In this document: positions 6,881 to 13,515 of the stretch, in pieces | How positions within the stretch are numbered: position 1 is the first letter of the stretch | Layout of the letters: every line of letters starts with the position of its first letter | Assembly: GCA_934489945.1 (NCBI GenBank) | Contig: CAKSSY010000048.1 | Coordinates: 1 to 14,912 of the forward strand | Direction of reading: 5' to 3' | DNA: 14,912 nt | From: an uncultured Eubacteriales bacterium | Lineage (GTDB): Bacteria; Bacillota; Clostridia; Oscillospirales; CAG-272 | Notes under the pieces: generated by a model | Seen by the model: only the letters and a program-made list of their open reading frames with translations | Told to the model about the DNA's origin: nothing | Databases searched by the model: none | Program-made: the position numbers and the translations under genes

Positions 6881-8416
6881 TCAGGAATGTTCTTCCAAAG
6901 CGGTGAGAAGTTCGGCAAGGTTGGTTTCCCAAGAAGTCTTTTTGCTTTCAAGCGTGGTCTGAATGTCATAACTCGGAGACATGTCGCGGAAGATACTGCC
7001 AACACCGCCCAGACTCTTGGTGGAGTAAGCGTAACCAAAAGAGAATACGAACGACTTCAGAATCATATCGTACATTTCGGCATCTGCCTCTTCCTTGGAA
7101 TACTGACCTTGCAGGACGGTTTCGTAATAAGCGGGTGTTACCTGTTTATAGCTTTCTGCCGCCAGCACCTCCATTACGGCACTGACCATGGCGGCACGGT
7201 CTGCTTTCAGACAAGATGCAATTCCGATTGCCGAACCCGAGTTTCCGAATGCACTATGATACTCTTCCTGATCCTCATTCAGCTTGGGAAGGGGGATTAT
7301 ACCGTAGTTGATCGTGCTTTCCCGAAGCGAAGCCCCCGTACGCAGAAAGTAGTTGGCAAAGAGCTGATTGTTGTTTTTGAAGGCGGTTTCGGTTTTGTTG
7401 CTGTCGTTGAGAAGAAGCGCACCGGGGTTGCCGCTTATCAGCTTGCGAACGGTTTCGTAAGTCGAGACGGTCTTTCCGCCGTTGTTCAGAAGGGCAAGAA
7501 CGGGTTCGCCAAATTCATTCTTAGTGGTCAGTTCCAACCCCATGGCGTAAATCCATGCGTCCATCTGTCCGTCCGAGTTTCCGATTGCTGCGGTGCGGAT
7601 TCCGACGGTGTCACCGTCGTCGATGACGCCGTTGTTGTTGGTGTCTTCCCAAGCCTGGGAAACGAAGTCGGTCATTTTGTCAATGGTCCATTTGCCGTCT
7701 CTTACAGTCTGATAGAGGGAAGTGGTACCGATTTCGGGGAATTTGCGGTTGAAAATGTCCTTGTTGAAGAACAGTCCGTACCCCGCGGCGGTTTCGCTGA
7801 TGGTCAGGTCTCCGCCTACGAAAAACATGGCACCGTAAACGGTTAATTCATCGACCATGGTCTGGTTCCACCACGGTTTGGAAAAGTTGAAGTACCCGTC
7901 GCCGTATTCACTTGTGAGATTGAGAACATTATAGAAAATTCCGTCTTTTGCCATCGGGGACCCGGTGGAAAGATAAAAGGCGGCGGCGTCGTAGTCCCCG
8001 GTGTTGGTCAGCACCGAGGTGCTGAAGGTCTGATTCCATGTAGTGGCATCACTATATGTACCGGGTTGTCCAACGGTGCGAATCTTCAAACCGAGACGGT
8101 TTTCAACATCGATGTTGCGGTAGTGAATGGCATCGTAGAGCGTGTCGTTTTTCAGTTCGTCGCAGGCAAGCTCATACAGATAGATGTCGGCATCGTTGCG
8201 GACGTAGAAGGTCACGGTTTCGTTGGGGAATTTCAGGTCTGTCGGAACCGTATCTTTGACGTTGTTACGGTCGTTCCCATCGGAGTCGGCAGGTTTTTGA
8301 GTTTGGGTATCATTCGGTTTTGTAGATTCTGCGGGATTTCCACCACAGGCGGCAAGGGCTGATACGAGGAAGATCACTGCCAACAGCAGTGACAGAATTT
8401 TTGCGCTTTTTTTCAT
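6881..8416 (-). CDS. Extracellular solute-binding-type lipoprotein with an EF-hand-like loop
   Basis: 511 aa. An N-terminal signal (KK, then a hydrophobic run) ends in lipobox LAAC, with C24 as the lipid-modified residue. A Ser/Thr/Asp/Pro-rich linker (25-58) precedes a domain that looks like ABC-transporter family 1 (sugar-type) solute-binding proteins, judging from DYDAAAFYLS (141-150), GLFFNKDIF (214-222) and NYGIIPLPKL (370-379). A calcium-loop-like DTNNNGVIDDGD (258-269) has the D-x-N-x-N-G-x-I-D-x-x-D spacing of EF-hand/dockerin loops. There are no permease or ATPase genes nearby, so it is an orphan that may serve a distant transporter or act as a sensor. The start at 8416 is supported by GGAGG 7 nt upstream. 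The ligand is unknown. Both promoter and terminator are visible, so it is monocistronic. Confidence 0.85.
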   Translation of the reverse strand: MKKSAKILSLLLAVIFLVSALAACGGNPAESTKPNDTQTQKPADSDGNDRNNVKDTVPTDLKFPNETVTFYVRNDADIYLYELACDELKNDTLYDAIHYRNIDVENRLGLKIRTVGQPGTYSDATTWNQTFSTSVLTNTGDYDAAAFYLSTGSPMAKDGIFYNVLNLTSEYGDGYFNFSKPWWNQTMVDELTVYGAMFFVGGDLTISETAAGYGLFFNKDIFNRKFPEIGTTSLYQTVRDGKWTIDKMTDFVSQAWEDTNNNGVIDDGDTVGIRTAAIGNSDGQMDAWIYAMGLELTTKNEFGEPVLALLNNGGKTVSTYETVRKLISGNPGALLLNDSNKTETAFKNNNQLFANYFLRTGASLRESTINYGIIPLPKLNEDQEEYHSAFGNSGSAIGIASCLKADRAAMVSAVMEVLAAESYKQVTPAYYETVLQGQYSKEEADAEMYDMILKSFVFSFGYAYSTKSLGGVGSIFRDMSPSYDIQTTLESKKTSWETNLAELLTALEEHS

Positions 8417-8423
8417 TACAATG

Positions 8424-8465
8424 CCTCCGTTTCCGTTTTTCTCCGTCGTTTACACGCCACGGAGT
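8424..8465 (-). promoter_or_regulatory. Leader with competing pairings at the ribosome binding site
   Basis: In the lipoprotein transcript, CTCCGT (8464-8459) can pair either with ACGGAG at 8446-8441 or with the identical ACGGAG at 8430-8425, which contains most of the Shine-Dalgarno GGAGG (8428-8424). The two pairings exclude each other. The pattern is seen in the sequence; any regulatory use is inference. Confidence 0.35.
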
Positions 8466-8477
8466 CTTTTCTTCATT

Positions 8478-8506
8478 ATTATAATGCTGCTTTTCAAGAA
8501 AGTCAA
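8478..8506 (-). promoter_or_regulatory. Sigma-A promoter of the solute-binding lipoprotein gene
   Basis: On the minus strand TTGACT (8506-8501), a 17-nt spacer and TATAAT (8483-8478). The expected transcript start is near 8471, giving a leader of about 55 nt. Confidence 0.8.
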
Positions 8507-8575
8507 GAATTTTTCATAAACATTTTACAAATCTTGTTTGCATATTGCTTACAATTTTGTAAAAAGAACGGGGGG

Positions 8576-8814
8576 GAACGGTCAGGAACTTTTTGAAAAA
8601 AGTTCCCGACACCCTCAAAAACTTTTGGAACAAAAGGGAAAAGGTGCGCCGCCGTAACGCAAGACAAAATGGCGAGACCGATATAAAAGTTTTTGCGCCG
8701 CTTTTTTCAAAAAGCGGCACGTTCTCCCGTTCTTCTATCGGCGTTTCTTTTTGCTTAGCTTTTTCTTTGCGCCTTTGGCTCCAAAGAAAAAGCGGCTGAG
8801 GAGTTTGCGGGGGG
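8576..8814 (+). repeat. Composite repeat, full A-type unit A3 (locus R4)
   Basis: Starts GAACGGTCAGG, as in A1 and A2. It has the GGAACTTTTT/AAAAAGTTCC hairpin, the core with GGCGAGACCGATATAAAAG (8671-8689), the GCCGCTTTTT/AAAAAGCGGC hairpin (about 8697-8718) and the 12-bp GCTTTTTCTTTG/CAAAGAAAAAGC stem (about 8758-8793). It ends GGCTGAGGAGTTTGCGGGGG. It begins 70 bp upstream of the lipoprotein promoter; 8507-8575 is AT-rich with no other signal seen. Confidence 0.9.
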
Positions 8815-8970
8815 GAACGGTCAGGAACTTTTTGAAAAAAGTTCCCGACACCCTCAAAAACTTTTGGAACAAAAGGGAAAAGGTGCGCCGCCATGATGCA
8901 AAACGAAACGGCGAAACTTTTATATAGGTCTCGCCGCTCCGTTTCCGCGTGTACGCGAAAACGGACATGG
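8815..8970 (+). repeat. Composite repeat, A/B hybrid unit A4 with internal inversion (locus R4)
   Basis: Directly follows A3 and starts the same way. At 8910-8935 the core block is reversed: its reverse complement, GGCGAGACCTATATAAAAG, matches the block at 8671 in A3. It then switches into B-type sequence, CTCCGTTTCCGCG, with the 10-bp hairpin (one mismatch, loop TGTA). It ends 5 nt from the aldo/keto reductase stop codon. Confidence 0.88.
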
Positions 8971-8975
8971 GAGGG

Positions 8976-9971
8976 TCAGCTTACAGAAATTTCATCAATC
9001 TGCTTTCTTTCCTCATCGGTGAAGGGCGGGGCGTTCAGAACATCAAGGTTTTCGCGGATTTGTGACGGCTTGGAAGCACCGATCAGAACCGAAGTGATGC
9101 CGTCGTGGTCGAGAATCCACGAAAGAGCCATTTGAGCAAGCGTTTCCCCGCGCGAAAGGGCGAGATCGTTGAGCTTTCGGATTTTTTCCAGCTTCTCGGG
9201 CGTAAGTGCTGACTCCTTGAGAAATATCCCGCTTCGACGGATGCGACTGTCCTCGGGAATTCCGTGCAGATATTTGTCGCTGAGGAGTCCCTGTGCCAGC
9301 GGACTGAAGGTGATGACCCCTTTCCGCTCCTCCTTTGCCGCAGTCAGAAGACCGTTGTGTTCGGGCGTGCGATTCAAGATGGAATAGCTGTTCTGATTGA
9401 GAACGAACGGACAGTGCAGCTCCCGCAGGATAGCTGCTGCTTGTTTCATGGTTTCGCCGTCGTAATTGGAGAGTCCCACATAAAGAGCTTTTCCGCTCTG
9501 CACCGCTGTGGCGAGAGCCGACATGGTTTCTTCAAGCGGTGTGTCCGGATCGGGACGGTGATGGTAAAAAATGTCAACATAGTCGAGCTTCATACGGTCA
9601 AGACTTTGGTCAAGACTGGCAAGCAGATATTTGCGACTTCCCTTGTCGCCGTAGGGACCCTGCCACATTCCGTAGCCTGCCTTGGTGCTGATGAGAATTT
9701 CATCGCGGTAGCGGGACAGCTCCGAGTGAAGAATGCGTCCGAAATTTTCTTCGGCACTTCCCGGGACGGGACCGTAGTTGTTTGCCAGGTCAAAATGCGT
9801 GATGCCGCCGTCGAAGGCGGTAAAACACATTTGCTTCATATTGGTGTAATCATCATTGGTTCCGAAGTTGTGCCAGAGACCGAGAGAGACGACGGGAAGG
9901 CGGAGACCACTTTCTCCGCATTTGCGGTACTTCATTTCCGCGTAGCGTGTCGGGGATGCCGGATAGCTCAT
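8976..9971 (-). CDS. Aldo/keto reductase, GPR/YghZ type (AKR14-like)
   Basis: 331 aa, a TIM-barrel NADPH-dependent oxidoreductase. It follows the E. coli YghZ/Gpr (L-glyceraldehyde-3-phosphate reductase) pattern closely: YRKCGESGLRLPVVSLGLW near the N-terminus, HFDLANNYGP (59-68), STKAGYGMWQGPYG (95-108), SRKYLLASLDQSLDRM (112-127) and DYVDIFYHHRPDP (130-142). The catalytic tetrad is present as D61, Y66, K97 and H138. The C-terminal nucleotide-binding part includes SPLAQGLLSDKYL and SVLIGASKPSQIREN. Family members detoxify aldehydes such as methylglyoxal or reduce L-glyceraldehyde 3-phosphate; the physiological substrate here is inferred only. AAAGGAG lies 8 nt before the ATG. The gene is alone, divergent from the ECF sigma operon, with a promoter 40-70 nt upstream. 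Confidence 0.93.
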   Translation of the reverse strand: MSYPASPTRYAEMKYRKCGESGLRLPVVSLGLWHNFGTNDDYTNMKQMCFTAFDGGITHFDLANNYGPVPGSAEENFGRILHSELSRYRDEILISTKAGYGMWQGPYGDKGSRKYLLASLDQSLDRMKLDYVDIFYHHRPDPDTPLEETMSALATAVQSGKALYVGLSNYDGETMKQAAAILRELHCPFVLNQNSYSILNRTPEHNGLLTAAKEERKGVITFSPLAQGLLSDKYLHGIPEDSRIRRSGIFLKESALTPEKLEKIRKLNDLALSRGETLAQMALSWILDHDGITSVLIGASKPSQIRENLDVLNAPPFTDEERKQIDEISVS

Positions 9972-9997
9972 GTTTTTGCTCCTTTGCTTTTTTTATC

Positions 9998-10026
9998 AGT
10001 ATACCCGATGTCCGGGATTTTTTCAA
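9998..10026 (-). promoter_or_regulatory. Sigma-A promoter of the aldo/keto reductase gene
   Basis: On the minus strand TTGAAA (10026-10021), a 17-nt spacer and TATACT (10003-9998). The spacer contains a short inverted repeat, CCCG-N5-CGGG (10004-10016). Confidence 0.7.
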
Positions 10027-10037
10027 GGAGAATGTGC

Positions 10038-10066
10038 TTGACGCACCGATTTTTTTGCGATATAAT
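10038..10066 (+). promoter_or_regulatory. Sigma-A promoter of the ECF sigma operon
   Basis: TTGACG (10038-10043), a 17-nt spacer and TATAAT (10061-10066). The -35 box sits inside an inverted repeat, GTGC-N5-GCAC (10034-10046). So the sigma operon has a housekeeping promoter; no ECF-type promoter for self-activation was recognised. The leader of about 80 nt contains a 7-bp hairpin, GACCGGA/TCCGGTC (10110-10130), 11 nt before the ribosome binding site. Confidence 0.75.
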
Positions 10067-10153
10067 AGGGAGACTTAAAAAATTTTTCGATTTTTTCAAA
10101 AAAAAATGTGACCGGAGGGATGTTCCGGTCGTTTACATGACGGAGGAATCAAA

Positions 10154-10630
10154 ATGGGAATTTCCCCGGAAACCCGAACAGCACTCGAAAACGCATATCG
10201 GAAATATGCGGACACGCTGTATCGGATCGCACTTTCTCACACCGGGCACCGACAGGATGCGGAGGATGCTGTGCATGACGTCTTTCTTCGCTTTGTTGAA
10301 AAAGCCCCGGTCTTCGCCGACCAAAAGCATGAGGAAGCGTGGTTCATACGTGTGACGATAAACCGATGTCTGGATCTGTTGCGCCGCAACAAACGCCGCG
10401 GCACATTGGCTCTTGACGAAAATATTGACCGTCCGGCGGAGCCGGACGAGCCGGAGGAATCTGAAACGCTGGAAGCCGTGAGGCGTCTGCCACCGAAGTA
10501 TAAGGACGTGATTTTGTTGCACTGTCTGGAGGAAAAGTCGGTGGAGGCAACGGCGGAGATCCTCGGAATTTCGGTTTCGGCGGTCAAAATGCGCCTGATG
10601 CGGGGCAGAGAAATGCTGAAAAAAGGATGA
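10154..10630 (+). CDS. ECF-type RNA polymerase sigma factor
   Basis: 158 aa, the size of an extracytoplasmic-function sigma factor with regions 2 and 4 only. Region 2 spans about 7-80 and includes HRQDAEDAVHDVFLRFVEK (32-50) and EEAWFIRVTINRCLDLLRRN (60-79). The acidic linker is about 85-105. Region 4 (about 105-155) has LPPKYKDVILLHCLEEKSVE and the HTH ATAEILGISVSAVKMRLMRG. GGAGG (10142-10146) lies 7 nt before the ATG. It is followed 24 nt later by a single-pass membrane protein with a cytosolic N-terminus, the standard arrangement of a sigma factor and its anti-sigma. Its target promoters cannot be told from this window; the two envelope genes downstream are natural candidates. Confidence 0.93.
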   Translation: MGISPETRTALENAYRKYADTLYRIALSHTGHRQDAEDAVHDVFLRFVEKAPVFADQKHEEAWFIRVTINRCLDLLRRNKRRGTLALDENIDRPAEPDEPEESETLEAVRRLPPKYKDVILLHCLEEKSVEATAEILGISVSAVKMRLMRGREMLKKG

Positions 10631-10654
10631 ATCCCGGAAAGGAGGGCAAACATC

Positions 10655-11248
10655 ATGTTTGATTCCCGAGACATTGAGAAATATAAAGCCGAAAAAGCAC
10701 CCGACACCTTGAGAGAATGGATCTTCGCCGACGCGGACGCGCTTGCCGACAAAAAGGAGCGGTCCCCGAAAAAGGCAAAAATCCTCGGCGGTGCCTTTAC
10801 CCGTACGGCATCGGCATTTGCTGCCTGTTTTCTGATTGCGGTGGCAATGATCTTTGCCTTGCGTCCCGGAAATTCCGAATTCTACATTCGGGTGAACGGA
10901 GAACGTCTCGACCGGAGCGGAGAAGGGGTTGCCGTACACGATGTTGCCATCGTGTATGCCCGGGATGTTGACACACCGGCAGGGATTCCCGTGGAGATTG
11001 AGGGAAAAGAGTCTGTGGCGGTCACGGTTACGGGCGGAAGTCTTTGGAGCGATGACGGCAAACGGCTGTCTCTCACCGAACCGACATCCGTCGATCCCGG
11101 TGATCTTCTGTACTGGCTCCCGAACGGCGACGCGCCGTCAACTCTCACACTGACCGACGGTGATAAGACCGCGGTCTACACGCTGAAGCGCGGAAACGAT
11201 TCCGCCAACCTTCAGATTATTTTTGAAAAACAAGGAGAAAACCCATGA
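10655..11248 (+). CDS. Probable membrane anti-sigma factor
   Basis: 197 aa. The short charged N-terminus (1-47) would face the cytosol. A single hydrophobic helix (about 50-69, ASAFAACFLIAVAMIFALR) follows, then a beta-rich extracytoplasmic domain (about 73-190) of many short Thr/Val strands. There is no zinc-type HxxxCxxC motif, so it is not a ZAS-class anti-sigma. The role is inferred from position: AAGGAGGG (10639-10646) starts it 24 nt after the ECF gene. Its stop codon overlaps the next start (ATGA at 11245-11248), implying translational coupling to the lipoprotein gene. The outer domain is a plausible sensor of an envelope signal. It could instead be an unrelated membrane protein co-expressed with the sigma factor. 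Confidence 0.7.
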   Translation: MFDSRDIEKYKAEKAPDTLREWIFADADALADKKERSPKKAKILGGAFTRTASAFAACFLIAVAMIFALRPGNSEFYIRVNGERLDRSGEGVAVHDVAIVYARDVDTPAGIPVEIEGKESVAVTVTGGSLWSDDGKRLSLTEPTSVDPGDLLYWLPNGDAPSTLTLTDGDKTAVYTLKRGNDSANLQIIFEKQGENP

Positions 11249-11886
11249 AAAAGTTTCTTGCACTTGCGCTGGCAGTTCTGACTGTCCTTGCACTGGTATC
11301 CTGCGGCGGACCTGCCGAGACCAAACCCGACGAAAGCTCGAAGGCTCCCGAGTCCACCAAAGCACCCGATGATACCAAGGCTCCCGAAACCGAACCGACA
11401 CCCGATGTTCCCACCACTTCCGTGGCAGTGGACGCTCTGAACAGCATCTGGGAAAAGGTTGGTGAGAATGACCGTTTCCCCGCAGTGGGCGGTATGATTG
11501 AGAATTCGGTTGACGGTGCAGCCGGACAGTATAACAAGGACAACGCCGACGAGATGGATCGTCAGCTCGGTCTGCCGAATGAGTTTGCTTCCAAAGTTGA
11601 CGATGTGGCTTCGTTGTTCCACATGATGAACAATAACACCTTTACCGGTGCCGCCTATCACTTCACGACTGCTGCCGATGCCGAGGCTGCCGTCAAGGCA
11701 ATTGAGGATAATATTCACGACCGTCATTGGTTGTGCGGATTCCCCGATACATTGGTCATCCTTTCTTTGCCCGGCAATATTCTCGTCTCTGCTTTCGGCA
11801 ACGACGAAATCATTCAGGCATTCAAGAACGCCGCTCTTACGCTTGACGGTGCCAAGTTGGTCTCCGAGACCCCCGCAGTAGGCTGA
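11245..11886 (+). CDS. DUF4358-like lipoprotein
   Basis: 213 aa. Signal peptide with lipobox LVSC (C20 lipidated). A low-complexity linker (24-57) contains three copies of a KAP-type repeat (KAPEST, KAPDDT, KAPETE). The folded domain (about 60-200) resembles DUF4358 proteins: LGLPNEFASKVDDVASLFHM, a helix AADAEAAVKAIEDNI (143-157), and a strand-rich end LVILSLPGNILVSAFG (170-185). AAGGAG (11232-11237) lies inside the end of the anti-sigma gene, 7 nt before the ATG. In gut Clostridia such genes often lie near MBOAT and DHHW genes (recalled, not checked), as they do here. It probably acts at the outer face of the membrane; no enzymatic motif is seen. Confidence 0.75.
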   Translation: MKKFLALALAVLTVLALVSCGGPAETKPDESSKAPESTKAPDDTKAPETEPTPDVPTTSVAVDALNSIWEKVGENDRFPAVGGMIENSVDGAAGQYNKDNADEMDRQLGLPNEFASKVDDVASLFHMMNNNTFTGAAYHFTTAADAEAAVKAIEDNIHDRHWLCGFPDTLVILSLPGNILVSAFGNDEIIQAFKNAALTLDGAKLVSETPAVG

Positions 11887-11906
11887 TTCGGTCAACTGAC
11901 GGATTT

Positions 11907-11934
11907 GGCTGTAAATCCATCGTTTTTTACAGCC
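11907..11934 (+). terminator. Terminator-like hairpin after the DUF4358-like gene
   Basis: A 9-bp perfect stem GGCTGTAAA/TTTACAGCC with a 10-nt loop, 20 nt past the stop. The T run lies inside the 3' arm rather than after it, so termination may be weak. Confidence 0.4.
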
Positions 11935-12048
11935 GGGGGAGATCATCGGCGGAAAGCCGTGATTTCTGACGGAAACTCTCTGTTTCTGTCTGTAAAAACA
12001 AGTGTTTTCTGCTCGCTTTGAGGCAAAACGCCGGCGAGGAGTATTTCA

Positions 12049-12085
12049 TGAGGGTGTAAAAAAGTTAAGACTTTTTACACCCTCA
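12049..12085 (+). terminator. Terminator-like hairpin directly upstream of the MBOAT gene
   Basis: A 14-bp perfect stem TGAGGGTGTAAAAA (12049-12062) with TTTTTACACCCTCA (12072-12085). The A/T-run build is like the hairpin at 3793. It ends 5 nt before AAGGAGG (12091-12097), so it must lie in the leader of any transcript that reaches the MBOAT gene. It could be a leaky terminator or an attenuator. Confidence 0.55.
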
Positions 12086-12101
12086 AATTGAAGGAGGTTT
12101 T

Positions 12102-13499
12102 ATGCTTTTTTCCAGTGTTACATTTTTGTATTATTTCCTCCCCGCGGTGCTTCTGATCTACTTTTTGGTGCCGAAGAGCTTCAAAAACGTGGTTCTTCTG
12201 CTGTCCAGCCTGATCTTTTACGCATGGGGCGGTATTTTTTATGCCCTTCTGATGGTTCTGGCGATTGCCATGGGCTACGGCTTCGGTCTTTTGATTGAGC
12301 GATTCCGCGGAAGGTGGCAATCGAAATTCTTTATGATTCTGTCGGTGGCAGGTGTCATTTCCTTCATGCTCTACTTCAAATACACCGACTTCTTTCTCGA
12401 AAACTTCAACCGGCTGACCGGTGCGGCAATTCCGCTTCTGAAAATTACCCTTCCTATCGGTATCAGCTTCTACACCTTCCAGATCATCAGTTACCTTATT
12501 GATGTCTACCGCGGCGAAACGGCACAGCGCAATCCCATCAGTCTTGCGGCTTACGTTTCCATGTTCCCGCAGTTGATTGCGGGTCCCATTGTCCGTTATA
12601 CCGACATCGCACGCGAACTTGATACGCGCACGCACAGTTTCGACGAGGCGGCTCTCGGAGCACGACGCTTCATTCTGGGACTCGGCAAAAAAATCTTTAT
12701 TGCCAACATCCTCTACGGACTTTGCGAAACTTTCCGCGCGTCAAATGAGAGAACCGTTTTGTTCTACTGGCTCTACGCTGTGTCGAACGCCCTGTACATC
12801 TATTTCGACTTTTCGGGCTACAGCGATATGGCAATCGGTTTGGGGCGTATTTTCGGTTTTCATTTTCTGGAAAACTTCAACTATCCCTTTATCTCCAAAA
12901 GTGCCACCGAATTCTGGCGGCGTTGGCATATGTCGCTGGGAAGCTGGTTCCGCGACTATGTGTACATCCCGATGGGCGGCAACCGCGTTCCGAAACTCCG
13001 TTGGATGTTCAACATTCTCGTTGTCTGGTTCCTGACCGGATTCTGGCACGGCGCGGCGTGGAACTTCATTATCTGGGGACTCTTCTTTGCGGTTTTGCTC
13101 ATGGTGGAAAAGCTGTGGCTCGGCAAATATCTTGAGAAGAGCCGCGTTCTCTCCCGTGTGTATCTGCTGGCAGCCGTAATCATCAGTTTTATTATCTTCA
13201 GTGCTTCGGACATGCGTCAGGCGTTTGCCGATCTGGGCGGACTGGTTGGCGCGGGCGGAATTCCGTTTGCGGGAGCCGAGTCGCTCTATTATCTGAAGAG
13301 CTACGGAATTGTCCTGCTCTTGGGAATTGTCGGTTCTACTCCGATTGTGAAAAAAGGTTTTGTCTGCCTTGCCGAGCGGGCAAAAACACGCGGCGTGGTT
13401 GCCGTTCTGGAACCCGTGGTATTGCTCGGTATGATGATGGTCATGACCGGATATCTTGTCAACGGTTCTTTCAACCCGTTCTTGTATTTCCGGTTCTGA
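12102..13499 (+). CDS. MBOAT family membrane O-acyltransferase (AlgI-like)
   Basis: 465 aa, a polytopic membrane protein. It starts with LFSSVTFLYYFLPAVLLIY, the typical AlgI/DltB-like N-terminus. Family motifs: LPIGISFYTFQIISYLIDVY (117-136), QLIAGPIVRY (157-166), DFSGYSDMAIGLG (236-248), FWRRWHMSLGSWFRDYVYIP (271-290, H276), PMGGNR (290-295) and the catalytic-His motif LTGFWHGAAWNFIIWG (311-326, H316). Such proteins pass an acyl group, usually acetyl, across the membrane to a periplasmic or surface glycan acceptor. AAGGAGG ends 4 nt before the ATG. It is followed 16 nt later by the DHHW gene, its expected partner. No convincing promoter was found in the 215-bp gap upstream, so it is probably read from the ECF operon or an unrecognised (perhaps ECF-type) promoter. 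The acceptor glycan is unknown. Confidence 0.93.
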   Translation: MLFSSVTFLYYFLPAVLLIYFLVPKSFKNVVLLLSSLIFYAWGGIFYALLMVLAIAMGYGFGLLIERFRGRWQSKFFMILSVAGVISFMLYFKYTDFFLENFNRLTGAAIPLLKITLPIGISFYTFQIISYLIDVYRGETAQRNPISLAAYVSMFPQLIAGPIVRYTDIARELDTRTHSFDEAALGARRFILGLGKKIFIANILYGLCETFRASNERTVLFYWLYAVSNALYIYFDFSGYSDMAIGLGRIFGFHFLENFNYPFISKSATEFWRRWHMSLGSWFRDYVYIPMGGNRVPKLRWMFNILVVWFLTGFWHGAAWNFIIWGLFFAVLLMVEKLWLGKYLEKSRVLSRVYLLAAVIISFIIFSASDMRQAFADLGGLVGAGGIPFAGAESLYYLKSYGIVLLLGIVGSTPIVKKGFVCLAERAKTRGVVAVLEPVVLLGMMMVMTGYLVNGSFNPFLYFRF

Positions 13500-13515
13500 C
13501 ACGTAAGGAGGCAAT

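Noticed and set aside
6347..7846. 499-aa plus-strand open frame over the repeat and lipoprotein gene
   Set aside because: It runs out of rny in another frame, through repeats and antisense to the lipoprotein gene. The translation has no recognisable domain.
8514..8968. Open frames inside the repeats (126 aa and 77 aa on the minus strand, 68 aa on the plus strand), with similar ones at 2717-3128 and 6597-6932
   Set aside because: They recur only because the repeat sequence recurs. They are rich in Phe/Lys from A/T hairpins and have no ribosome binding sites, so they do not look like genes.
10067..10153. Self-activating ECF-type promoter in front of the sigma gene
   Set aside because: No GGAAC/CGTC-type pair with proper spacing could be supported. 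A good sigma-A promoter is present instead, and no motif is clearly shared with the region upstream of the MBOAT gene.
9264..10355. 363-aa plus-strand open frame opposite the aldo/keto reductase
   Set aside because: It is the antisense shadow of a strongly conserved reductase gene and overlaps the divergent promoters and the ECF gene start.
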